DNA of 47,266 nucleotides. Origin: Prevotellaceae bacterium UBA1710 (GTDB lineage Bacteria > Bacteroidota > Bacteroidia > Bacteroidales > Bacteroidaceae). This document shows, piece after piece, positions 16,139-23,983 of this stretch. The stretch lies in contig DCJC01000042.1 in assembly GCA_002317355.1 (NCBI GenBank), forward strand, positions 1-47,266. The letters are read 5' to 3'. Both the position numbers and the translations under genes were made by a program. A model generated the notes under the pieces. It searched no databases. It saw only the letters and a list, made by a program, of their open reading frames with translations, and was not told the DNA's origin. Each line of letters opens with the position of its first letter. Position 1 is the stretch's first letter.

Positions 16139-16361
16139 GTTCGTTTTTTCATTTTGGCAGTTTTGGTGTAGATAGTAGCTAAACTTTCCCACCCTTAACC
16201 CTGAAGTCGAAGAATTTGGGGGTAGTGGTGGGAAAGGTCTATGGTATAAGTAAGTTAACACGAGCCCCGAAGGTGACGTCACCTAATATGGCGGTGCGAG
16301 CACCGTTATCAAGGTGATTCCTGTAATCAAAAGATGTGACGCCAATGGGTACGAGGAGAAA
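16139..16361. other. Spacer with palindromes downstream of the helix-hairpin-helix gene
   Basis: It holds an inverted repeat CTTTCCCACC/GGTGGGAAAG (16184-16193 with 16227-16236), a perfect 14-bp palindrome AGGTGACGTCACCT (16271-16284) and a hairpin CGGTG/CACCG (16292-16305). No T-tailed terminator for the minus-strand operon ending at 16362 was recognised. Confidence 0.5.
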
Positions 16362-17291
16362 TCATGGGGCGCTATAGTCAATGTATGGGTTTAATCTGTC
16401 AACATCAGCATCGGTAAATGAAGGCAGGCGGCGAAGGTCGTCTGCCTTTTTTATTGCTCCGTGAAGCCGACGGAAGTTCAATATCTCTTTAGCCTGTACG
16501 TAGCGGATGTATGGATGACGAGAGAGCGCGTTTTGGTCAAGATGGTTAATCTTAATCTTGGTGATAGTGTGGTGGGTGTTAGAGGCTTGTTCGACTATCA
16601 TGAATTTGAGAGAGGATTCAGGAAAGCCTTGAATCTCTAACAGCTGATGCACATTGGCAATGCCACCCAGTCGCTGGCGATATGCCACAATGCGCTTGGC
16701 ATAGTAGGAGCCTATGCCCGGAATGCTCTTAAGTTCGGTGGTATCTGCTGTGTTGATGTCGATGTATTCTCCATCCTTGATTTTTACGGGATTGGCAGCA
16801 AGTGACTGTTCCTTTGCAATATCGGATGATGTTTCTGCTTTGCTTTTGCCTGCGAAATCGCTCTGTGACGGCTTTATTACATCAGCCGCCATTACTTCTC
16901 CCTTAATCTTGATATAAGGCTCCAGTCGCTTGTATTGCTTGAGTGTGAGACCGTATAGTCGTGCAAGATCAGTAGGCTTGTTGTATCTGCCTCCTGCCGC
17001 ACGGTATTTGTATATGTTGCGCACCTGCCAAGGTTGCAGGCCAAGGCGCAACAGTTGTGTGCTGTCAGCGGTGTTCGGGTCGAAGTAGAAGAGTTCGTAT
17101 TGTTTCTCGGGTACGTTATAGTATTGTGGTTTCTTCTTTCTTGGGTTCTCTTTATCAGCAAGTTCTTTCATGTTTTCGCTATCCGCATTATCCTCCCCGC
17201 CCTTCACCAATGGGAAGAGCACCAGACATGCTATGATTACCAATAGCAGTATGATGATTGTGTCGGAGTCAGATTTTCGGAAGTGTTTCAT
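16362..17291 (-). CDS. Membrane-anchored helix-hairpin-helix (ComEA-like) protein
   Basis: A 309-residue protein with a single N-terminal membrane anchor (residues 11-29), an acidic linker, and three helix-hairpin-helix units. These start near residues 73 (NTADSTQLLRLGLQPWQVRN), 175 (INTADTTELKSIPGIGSYYA) and 249 (LDQNALSRHPYIRYVQAKEI). The middle unit is the canonical one, with PGIG. ComEA-like proteins bind DNA without sequence preference in competence; triple-repeat forms are widespread in Bacteroidetes and their role is not settled. The start codon lies two bases after the stop of the upstream symporter, so they share a transcript. No other competence gene is present in the window. Confidence 0.82.
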   Translation of the reverse strand: MKHFRKSDSDTIIILLLVIIACLVLFPLVKGGEDNADSENMKELADKENPRKKKPQYYNVPEKQYELFYFDPNTADSTQLLRLGLQPWQVRNIYKYRAAGGRYNKPTDLARLYGLTLKQYKRLEPYIKIKGEVMAADVIKPSQSDFAGKSKAETSSDIAKEQSLAANPVKIKDGEYIDINTADTTELKSIPGIGSYYAKRIVAYRQRLGGIANVHQLLEIQGFPESSLKFMIVEQASNTHHTITKIKINHLDQNALSRHPYIRYVQAKEILNFRRLHGAIKKADDLRRLPSFTDADVDRLNPYIDYSAP

Positions 17292-17293
17292 AG

Positions 17294-18649
17294 CTAAATC
17301 ACCCCAAACTGATTAAGGAAGATAATCACGATACCTACAGGACAAACCACACGGATTGCCCAGATGAAGATGGTGAAGAGATTGGTACAGACAGTTCCGT
17401 AGTTGGTAAACTCATCACGGATAACATTGACTGGAACGATCCAACCCACGATTAGGGCGGTGAGGAAGCCACCAATAGGGAGCATAATCTGGCCTGTGAG
17501 GAAGTCGAAGCAGTCGAAGAGACTCTTGCCTGCTACGGCAATCTCTGGCATAGCACCAAGTGACCATGAACAAAGCACACCAAAGACGCTGCACATCACG
17601 GTTATGCCGACTGCAGCTTTCTTGCGGGACAGCTTCACCTCTTCAGAAAGGAAAGCAGTGCCTATCTCGTGCATGGAGATAGTTGAGGTGAGCGCAGCAA
17701 GGGCAAGAAGAGCATAGAAGAGTATGCCGATGACATAACCAACGGCAGGCATACTACCGAATGCCTGCTGGAAGACGTTTGGAAGTGTGATGAAAATGAG
17801 TGACGGTCCGCTGTCGGGATTGACACCTACAGAGAAGGCTGCAGGGAAGATCATCAAGCCTGAGAGAACGGCTATCAGCATATCAATGAATGCTATCTGT
17901 GCGGCAGATGTCACGAGGTTGGTCTGACGGGTAAAATAACTTGCGTATGTGCAGAGGCATGCTGTGCCCAAACTAAGAGAGAAGAATGCCTGTCCCATAG
18001 CATCGAGCACTACACGACTCGTCACCTTTGAGAAGTCAGGCTTGAGGAGGAATTCCACACCCTTCATTGCCCCCGGCAGACTGCAGCTTGCGATAACAAG
18101 AATGATGAGCAATACGAAGAGCATAGGCATGAGTATGTTAGCAGCCTTCTCTATTCCACCCTTCACACCACGAACCACTACGAGGTGGGTGAGTACGATG
18201 AAGAATACCGACATAAAGGCAGGCTTCATCGGGTCGGAACTGAGGCTGACGAAGAACTCGCTGACGTACTGGGCATCGCCAAGCACCTGTCCCGCTATGC
18301 TTGCACAGAGGTAGTAGATACACCATCCTGCAACGACGGAGTAGAAGCCGAGAATCATGGAAGAGCAGAGAACGCCCATTGCTCCCACGAAGCCCCACCA
18401 CTTCTTACCCGTGATGTGTGTGTAGGCACGGAGGGCGTTGCTGGCACCGTGACGTCCAACTATGAATTCGGCTATCATGCCTGGAAGTCCGAGCAGTAGG
18501 GTGCAGACGAAATACAGGATGATGAATGCTGAACCACCATCCTGACCTGTCATGGTAGGGAAACGCCATATATTGCCAAGTCCCACAGCCGAACCAGCTG
18601 TAGCGAGAATGATACCTAGTTTACTGCCGAAGTTTACTCTTTGTTGCAT
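17294..18649 (-). CDS. Second sodium-dependent symporter of the NSS/SNF family
   Basis: A 451-residue polytopic membrane protein with the helix-1 signature GSAVGLGNIWRFPTM (residues 19-33) and about eleven to twelve hydrophobic segments. It resembles the symporter at 10191 in the signature but differs through most of the length, so the two probably carry different substrates (amino acids or amines). It leads a two-gene unit with the helix-hairpin-helix protein. Its leader of about 130 nt contains an 8-bp tandem array, and its promoter overlaps that of the divergent VanZ-like gene. Confidence 0.92.
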   Translation of the reverse strand: MQQRVNFGSKLGIILATAGSAVGLGNIWRFPTMTGQDGGSAFIILYFVCTLLLGLPGMIAEFIVGRHGASNALRAYTHITGKKWWGFVGAMGVLCSSMILGFYSVVAGWCIYYLCASIAGQVLGDAQYVSEFFVSLSSDPMKPAFMSVFFIVLTHLVVVRGVKGGIEKAANILMPMLFVLLIILVIASCSLPGAMKGVEFLLKPDFSKVTSRVVLDAMGQAFFSLSLGTACLCTYASYFTRQTNLVTSAAQIAFIDMLIAVLSGLMIFPAAFSVGVNPDSGPSLIFITLPNVFQQAFGSMPAVGYVIGILFYALLALAALTSTISMHEIGTAFLSEEVKLSRKKAAVGITVMCSVFGVLCSWSLGAMPEIAVAGKSLFDCFDFLTGQIMLPIGGFLTALIVGWIVPVNVIRDEFTNYGTVCTNLFTIFIWAIRVVCPVGIVIIFLNQFGVI

Positions 18650-18664
18650 ATTTTCTTATTTTTC

Positions 18665-18736
18665 CTTTTTCGAGGTTTCGATGATTCGAGTTATCGGATT
18701 TTCGGGTTCTCGGTAAATCGAGATTTCGATAATTCG
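18665..18736. repeat. 8-bp tandem array, nine units
   Basis: Nine contiguous octamers each end in TCG: CTTTTTCG, AGGTTTCG, ATGATTCG, AGTTATCG, GATTTTCG, GGTTCTCG, GTAAATCG, AGATTTCG and ATAATTCG. Only the TCG and the spacing are constant. A small palindrome CCCTTGGGAAGGG follows (about 18748-18760). Confidence 0.8.
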
Positions 18737-18781
18737 TGATATACACTCCCCTTGGGAAGGGAACCTTTATTATTGTTTTGC

Positions 18782-18812
18782 TTGCAAAATTAAGAAAAAA
18801 TGTTTATTTTTG
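18782..18812 (+). promoter_or_regulatory. Promoter of the VanZ-like gene
   Basis: TATTTTTG lies at 18805-18812 and TTG at 18782-18784, 20 bp apart. Confidence 0.65.
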
Positions 18813-18817
18813 CACCA
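18785..18817 (-). promoter_or_regulatory. Promoter of the second symporter, overlapping the divergent promoter
   Basis: On the minus strand TAATTTTG lies at 18792-18785 and TTG at 18817-18815, 22 bp upstream. It occupies nearly the same bases as the + strand promoter, so the two polymerases would compete. Confidence 0.5.
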
Positions 18818-18835
18818 AGTTTAAGGTAAAAGATT

Positions 18836-19228
18836 ATGTTTTTAGCAAAAAAAATAAAGAAATACCCTCTGTCATCATTGTTGGTGGCGGCAATATGGGT
18901 GGTGTGTTTGATACCAGTTCCAGAGACTCCATTGAGCGAGATAAATTTCTTTGACAAGTGGACTCATTTCGTTATGTATGGTACTCTTACCTCCGTGATA
19001 TGGTTTGAGTATCTCAGAAGGCATAAAAAGAGCAAGACCTTCCAATGGAAAGCCTTGCTTATAGGGGGAATGTTATGTCCTGTTATCATGGGCGGTCTTA
19101 TAGAGCTTGCCCAAGCCTATCTCACTACCTGTCGCTCTGGTGATTGGTTTGATTTTCTCTGCAATTCACTCGGAGTACTTTTAGGTTGTCTCATAGGACT
19201 TATCTTGCGAGCCATACTTCGGGGTTAA
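18836..19228 (+). CDS. VanZ-like family membrane protein
   Basis: A 130-residue protein with four hydrophobic segments. The pattern FFDKWTHFVMYGTLTSVIW, then GGLIELAQAYLTTCRSGDWFDFLCNSLGVLLG (quoted in part), is typical of VanZ-like proteins. VanZ itself gives low-level teicoplanin resistance; most chromosomal homologs in Bacteroidetes have no proven role. The 3' end overlaps the end of the convergent EnvC-like gene by 29 bp, so the two transcripts would be complementary there. Confidence 0.85.
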   Translation: MFLAKKIKKYPLSSLLVAAIWVVCLIPVPETPLSEINFFDKWTHFVMYGTLTSVIWFEYLRRHKKSKTFQWKALLIGGMLCPVIMGGLIELAQAYLTTCRSGDWFDFLCNSLGVLLGCLIGLILRAILRG

Positions 19229-20846
19229 GCTTATTACGCTCCTTGCGCAACTGGAACTGAAGGATGTTATCTCTACCCACCACACCAAGTGCCTGGCGAG
19301 TTGACACCTTCTGACCTCTTGTTACGCTCACGCTCTTGAGGTTGCAATATACCGAGATGTAGGCTCCATGACGTACAAGTACACCCATTGTACCGCCTGC
19401 ATCGAAGACTGCCGTTACCTCACCGTCATAGATGGCACGCGCAGCACAACCCTGAGAGCCAAGGATGTTGATACCCTTGTTATCGAGAACGACTCCAGGA
19501 AGGCCTTCCACACCATGCTGTCCAAAGTGGCTAACTATTCTACCACCAGCAACAGGAGATGGAAGACGGCCTTTATTAGCCTCGAATCCACCGCTTACAA
19601 GTCGGTCGGCACTACTGAGTCGAACTGCATCCTCAGACTCCTTCTTAGCCTTTTCAACCTCAATTTTTGCTCTTTCCTTGTCGGCTTCAGCCTTACGCTC
19701 AGCTGCTATACGTGCAGCCTCAGCCTCACGTGCACGCTGTTCGGCACGCTCTCTTGCCTTGGCATCTTTTGTTGCTGCAGCCTGAGCCTTGGCATGCTGT
19801 TCGGCTGTCTTGGCTTCTTCAATCCTACGCTGATTTTCACGTTCGGCAGCTTCTGCCGCAGCTTTCTTACGAGCAAGTTCCTCAGCCTTACGCTTGGCAG
19901 CCTGCTCTTCTTCCGCTTTCTTCTTTGCCTCGGCAATAGCACGCTGACGGGCACGCTCAACTTCCTCTGCAACCAACTGATCAATCTTGGCATTGAGCTC
20001 AGCATCCTTCTTTTTCTGCTCGTCAATGACGTTCTGGATTGTCTTCTGCTGTTGCTGAAGTGAAGTTACGACTTTCTGCTGTTCCTGCTTCTGTCCTTCA
20101 AGTGCAGCCTGCTCTTTCTTACCCTTCCAGAGGAGGTTTGACTTAACACCACGTGCAGCCTTCAACTGTTCATTCTTCTCGTTGATACGTTCCTGCTGCA
20201 TCTGCAATGCCTTACCCTGAGTGCGCTGATAGGCAGCATACTCACGCATGAAACGCATACGGCGGTATATCTGTCGGAAGTCGTTTCCAGAGAAGATGAA
20301 CATCATCTGGCTCTGGATGCCACGACGCTTTGCCATGTAGCGCATAGACTTGATGTACTGTGCCTTACGTGCATCAAGCTGGGAATTGAGAGTATTAAGT
20401 TGGGTATTGAGAATACCAATATCACCATCAAGCAAGTGGATGTCGTGATTGATAGAGTCAATACTCTGGCGACGGCGATCCATCTCACCATTAATAACCA
20501 TGAGGTCTTTGAGCTTCTTCTCTACCTGTGCTTTGTTGGCACGAAGGGCTTTCTCCTGCTTAGCAATATTCTGCTTGATTCGTGCCTGCTCATTCTTGAG
20601 GTTCTTGATGGTTGTAGAAGGTGCATCACTACCCTTCTTCGTTGTAGTCTTCTTGGAAGTTGTAGTCTTCTTGGAAGTTGTTGACTTCTTGCTTGAAGCT
20701 GATGATTTGCTCTTGGATGTGGTAGCCGTTGATTTTGAGGATGACTTCTTCGACTGTGAATAAGCCGAAGGAGAGCACATCAATGATCCGAGCATAATCA
20801 TCAATATGGCATATAAAGGCTTTTTATGGAAGAAAAAGCTATTCAC
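19200..20846 (-). CDS. EnvC/NlpD-like murein hydrolase activator (degenerate M23 domain)
   Basis: A 548-residue exported protein; the GTG at 20846 gives MNSFFFHKKPLYAILMIMLG as signal peptide. Order of parts: a Ser/Lys/Thr-rich segment (about 32-78), a long coiled coil (about 80-290), a second Ala/Glu/Lys/Arg-rich helix (about 290-420), then a LytM/M23 domain from RLPSPVAGGRIVSHFG to the end. The usual zinc-binding HxxxD of M23 is absent: the aligned stretch reads GVVLDNKGINI. Such degenerate LytM proteins activate amidases that split septal murein rather than cutting it themselves. It is the last gene of a probable TPR-DUF4292-EnvC unit. Confidence 0.85.
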   Translation of the reverse strand: MNSFFFHKKPLYAILMIMLGSLMCSPSAYSQSKKSSSKSTATTSKSKSSASSKKSTTSKKTTTSKKTTTKKGSDAPSTTIKNLKNEQARIKQNIAKQEKALRANKAQVEKKLKDLMVINGEMDRRRQSIDSINHDIHLLDGDIGILNTQLNTLNSQLDARKAQYIKSMRYMAKRRGIQSQMMFIFSGNDFRQIYRRMRFMREYAAYQRTQGKALQMQQERINEKNEQLKAARGVKSNLLWKGKKEQAALEGQKQEQQKVVTSLQQQQKTIQNVIDEQKKKDAELNAKIDQLVAEEVERARQRAIAEAKKKAEEEQAAKRKAEELARKKAAAEAAERENQRRIEEAKTAEQHAKAQAAATKDAKARERAEQRAREAEAARIAAERKAEADKERAKIEVEKAKKESEDAVRLSSADRLVSGGFEANKGRLPSPVAGGRIVSHFGQHGVEGLPGVVLDNKGINILGSQGCAARAIYDGEVTAVFDAGGTMGVLVRHGAYISVYCNLKSVSVTRGQKVSTRQALGVVGRDNILQFQLRKERNKLNPEVWLAR

Positions 20847-20872
20847 GATAAATTTTATAAACTTTTAATCTA

Positions 20873-21745
20873 TTAGAACTGAATGAGTTTTTTCAGAGCT
20901 TCCTCTGCATTTACCTGTGTATATTTCTCAGAAACCTTACTGAGTGTCTCCCAGTTAGGATCTGTAGTGAGTTTCTTCATCTTAATGTTCACCTTCATAG
21001 GTGTATTAGACTTAACAGACTTACTTGCAAATGTAAGTGCATGGCTGGTAGGGTACTGCTTAGAAGCAAAGACAGAGAAAGAGTCATACTTCCATGTAGC
21101 ACTTGATGCCTTGCTTGTACCTGCTCCATAGTTCACGTTTGCTGAATTGATACGTGCATTTGCCGTTGTGGTGTTCCATTCAAAATTGAGACTACCAGAT
21201 TTAGCGGTTACCTTTCGCTCACCCTTTTCCGACATATTTGTATCAAAGTTGACGAGAAGCTCATCTGTCAGTTTTTTGTTGCCCGGAAGGAAGAGTTCAT
21301 TCCAGAAAAGAGCCTGAAGTGAGTAGAATGTGAGTCCATTGTTCTTGAGGAAGTCAAGATCATTGTATGAAGCCTTGACATACTGCTTATGAAGGCGGTC
21401 AACAACAAGAACATAGTCAGGTGTGAACTCTACTCGTCCCACCTCCATGATACCGAGAGGTGAGAGAACAATACGGATTACTTCATCCTTGCGCATGAAA
21501 ATTTTACCATCAACAGATATATTCTTGCCCATTGCATCGATTTCGAAATCAATCTTTGAGACAATAATATTTGGAGTAACAGCATTATCATGCACTCTTC
21601 GAATGTAGTCAACTTTCTTGAGTGAAGCATTATCTACACTTGTTGCGATTGAACTTGTTGCAGTTGATTCTAAGTTCTTCTTTGATCCACATGCAACCAT
21701 TACCATTGATATTGCGATGAGGATGATGTATTTTGAGATTTTCAT
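20873..21745 (-). CDS. DUF4292 lipoprotein
   Basis: A 290-residue protein with a lipoprotein signal (MVMVACGSKK; lipidated Cys19). The body has extended beta segments (IDFEIDAMGKNISVDGKIFMR, VGRVEFTPDYVLVVDR, each quoted in part) consistent with the DUF4292 family, whose fold has been related to the LolA/LolB-type lipoprotein carriers. The role is unproven; an outer-membrane lipoprotein is likely. The ATG overlaps the stop of the TPR gene (21742-21745), which indicates coupled translation. TPR, DUF4292 and M23 genes in this order are a usual Bacteroidetes set. Confidence 0.85.
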   Translation of the reverse strand: MKISKYIILIAISMVMVACGSKKNLESTATSSIATSVDNASLKKVDYIRRVHDNAVTPNIIVSKIDFEIDAMGKNISVDGKIFMRKDEVIRIVLSPLGIMEVGRVEFTPDYVLVVDRLHKQYVKASYNDLDFLKNNGLTFYSLQALFWNELFLPGNKKLTDELLVNFDTNMSEKGERKVTAKSGSLNFEWNTTTANARINSANVNYGAGTSKASSATWKYDSFSVFASKQYPTSHALTFASKSVKSNTPMKVNIKMKKLTTDPNWETLSKVSEKYTQVNAEEALKKLIQF

Positions 21746-23502
21746 TTCTTTGTTTTTGTATTTGCCTTTGCTATTTTCTTTCTTATGTCTGCTGTGTTAT
21801 CCGCTCCTAAGTCAATGGCTTTTTGCCAATAGTCGTTTGCATGTGATTTCATACCAAGCTGTATGTAGATATCACCTGCATGATCCCATATAACACTTGA
21901 CTCTACAATGGAATCATTCTTCAGTGCCTGATCAATGTAAATACGTGCCTCCTCATATCGTTTCTGCATATAGAGAATCCAAGCATAAGTATCAAGGTAT
22001 GTCACGTTCTCTGGCTCTGCCTTGATGGTCTTATAGCTCATCTGCTCTGCTTTCTTCAGGTCTTTGTTATCCTCTGAAAGATAGTAGGCATAGTTGTTGA
22101 GGCACGAAATCTCATCTGGATTATAGAACAGGCAACTATCGTAAGCCTCGTATGCCTCTTCATGCTTACTCATATGATGAAGAATATCACCGCTTATCAT
22201 ATAGATTCTTGATGATATCTCAGTAGGAGTATCGTCCTTAATGGTTGTTGCACCCTTGCGTAATGCAGTCAAGGCACCCTCATTATCATTGTTAAGATAC
22301 TTGGCAAGACCGAGGTAATAGTAGAGAGAGGTTTCTTCTGGTGTGAAGTCGATAGCTTTCTCGCATTCTGCTATTACATTGGCATCAATGGTGTCACGCC
22401 ACATGATATCGAGCATTTGAAGTCGGGCACCAACATTCTCAGGATTGATGCTCAACACTCTGCGAAGGCCAACCAGGATAGAGTCGTTTGGCATCTTCTT
22501 GAAGTTCATGTATGCCACCTGCATCTCAGCCATATCACTTGTCTTCTGTGGAAGAGAGAGTATGCGTGAGAAGATGTTGAGGATACGAGTTGAGTCACCA
22601 TCACTTTGCTCATTGTCCGACACTACCTGACGCATAAGTGATATGCGTGTCTGTGTCTCTGTGTTAGGATTCTCAAGTATCTTGTAGAGAAGTGTGTCTG
22701 CCTCTGCTGTATTACCTATCGTGCGATAGTAATCCATGAGAGATGTCTGGGCTTTTGCATTGTCTGGCTCTTCCTTCAGAACATTCTGATATGCCTTCAA
22801 CGCCTCTGGTTTCTTACCATTTGCAAGAAGCCAGTTACCCATCATAACCTTATAGTTAAGGTCATTAGGATGGCTCTTTACAAGACGGTTGAGTTCTTCG
22901 TAAGCACCTTTCTCATCGCCCATGCTTGAATACACCTGCATCTTGGTGAGTGTGAGGTTCTCACTTGGACCTTCTACTACCTCAAGGCGATTGAGTGTTT
23001 CGAGCATCTTTGGATAATCCTTCTTATACTGATAGATGCGTGTGAGCATATCGAGGAACTCAGAACGGTCACGACACATGTCTGCAAGTTTCTCATACAC
23101 AGCAGTTCCCTCGTCAATCATATTCTTTGAGAGATAGTACTGACCGAGTCGCTCGGCAAACTCATCATTATCTGGATCGAGTGCGCATGCCTGCTTGAGA
23201 TGCTTCAAAGCAAGTGCGTCATCGTTGATTGAAGCATAGAATCCTGATAGAGCATAGTGTGTCTCTGATGCAAGAGGATCTATCTCCAGACAATGACGAT
23301 AGAGGTCGAAAGCCTCAGGATAGTTGCCGAGTCCTTCTTGTCTTACAGCCTCCAGATAGAAGTACTGGTATCTGCGCATGTCATTATCACTCAGACGCTG
23401 TTCCTGTTTTGGAGTTTGCGCCTGACGCTTCTTGTCCTTCTTCTTACCAAATGCAGGAAGAAGTGAACAGAGTATGAGTGATATGAAGAGTAGTCTTTTC
23501 AT
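21742..23502 (-). CDS. Tetratricopeptide repeat protein
   Basis: A 586-residue exported protein. A signal peptide (MKRLLFISLILCSLLPAFG) and a Lys-rich stretch are followed by about a dozen TPR units through the whole length. Examples are YPEAFDLYRHCLEIDPLAS, DALALKHLKQACALDPDNDE and KKPEALKAYQNVLKEEPDN. It is a protein-protein scaffold, probably periplasmic or outer-membrane associated, and its partner is not visible. It follows the dUTPase gene by five bases and overlaps DUF4292 by four. Confidence 0.88.
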   Translation of the reverse strand: MKRLLFISLILCSLLPAFGKKKDKKRQAQTPKQEQRLSDNDMRRYQYFYLEAVRQEGLGNYPEAFDLYRHCLEIDPLASETHYALSGFYASINDDALALKHLKQACALDPDNDEFAERLGQYYLSKNMIDEGTAVYEKLADMCRDRSEFLDMLTRIYQYKKDYPKMLETLNRLEVVEGPSENLTLTKMQVYSSMGDEKGAYEELNRLVKSHPNDLNYKVMMGNWLLANGKKPEALKAYQNVLKEEPDNAKAQTSLMDYYRTIGNTAEADTLLYKILENPNTETQTRISLMRQVVSDNEQSDGDSTRILNIFSRILSLPQKTSDMAEMQVAYMNFKKMPNDSILVGLRRVLSINPENVGARLQMLDIMWRDTIDANVIAECEKAIDFTPEETSLYYYLGLAKYLNNDNEGALTALRKGATTIKDDTPTEISSRIYMISGDILHHMSKHEEAYEAYDSCLFYNPDEISCLNNYAYYLSEDNKDLKKAEQMSYKTIKAEPENVTYLDTYAWILYMQKRYEEARIYIDQALKNDSIVESSVIWDHAGDIYIQLGMKSHANDYWQKAIDLGADNTADIRKKIAKANTKTKK

Positions 23503-23507
23503 TAAAT

Positions 23508-23945
23508 TTATTTTGTTCCTGTATGACCGTAGCCACCTGCGCCACGCTCAGTTTCATCAAGTTCCTCAACGAGTTGGAAATCCACCTGCTCATGACGTGC
23601 AATGACCATCTGAGCAATGCGCTCTCCCTTATTTATGACGAAATCCTCATTAGATAGATTAATGAGAAGAACACCAATCTCACCACGATAGTCAGCATCA
23701 ATGGTGCCTGGAGAATTGAGAACGGTGATTCCATGCTTGAGAGCAAGTCCGCTGCGAGGACGAACCTGAGCTTCGTATCCAGCTGGCAAAGCAATGTACA
23801 ATCCTGTTGGTACGAGTTTGCGCTCAAGTGGACGAAGGGTTATTGGTTCCTCGTTGTTAGCACGAAGATCCATACCTGCACTCTGTGGAGTAGCATATTG
23901 TGGAAGTGGCTGAGAGCCTTTGTTGATTACTTTTACTGTTAGCAT
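23508..23945 (-). CDS. dut: Deoxyuridine 5'-triphosphate nucleotidohydrolase (dUTPase)
   Basis: A 145-residue protein from the ATG at 23945 (MLTVKVINKGSQPLPQYAT). An in-frame GTG at 23978 would add residues read from a heptamer repeat and is rejected. All five trimeric dUTPase motifs are present: SAGMDLRAN, PRSGLALKHGI, NSPGTIDADYRGEI, ERIAQMVI and the C-terminal ERGAGGYGHTGTK arm. It converts dUTP to dUMP and pyrophosphate, which keeps uracil out of DNA and feeds thymidylate synthesis. It lies between dgt and the TPR gene in the same direction, so it is probably part of one transcript with them. Confidence 0.97.
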   Translation of the reverse strand: MLTVKVINKGSQPLPQYATPQSAGMDLRANNEEPITLRPLERKLVPTGLYIALPAGYEAQVRPRSGLALKHGITVLNSPGTIDADYRGEIGVLLINLSNEDFVINKGERIAQMVIARHEQVDFQLVEELDETERGAGGYGHTGTK

Positions 23946-23947
23946 TC

Positions 23948-23975
23948 TGGGTGTTGGGTGATGGGTGGTAGGTGT
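23948..23975 (-). repeat. Heptamer array before dut
   Basis: Four 7-bp units fill the space between the dgt stop and the dut start: TGGGTGT, TGGGTGA, TGGGTGG, TAGGTGT (+ strand). The composition differs from the other heptamer arrays, but the period is the same. Confidence 0.65.
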
Positions 23976-23983
23976 CACCTAAA

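Noticed and set aside
19368..20063. 231-residue frame opposite the EnvC-like gene
   Set aside because: It is Leu/Cys/Ser-rich because it mirrors Ala/Glu/Lys/Arg codons of the coiled coil; a shadow.
23946..23978. Upstream GTG start for dut
   Set aside because: The added residues come from the heptamer array, and dUTPases start at the following ATG.
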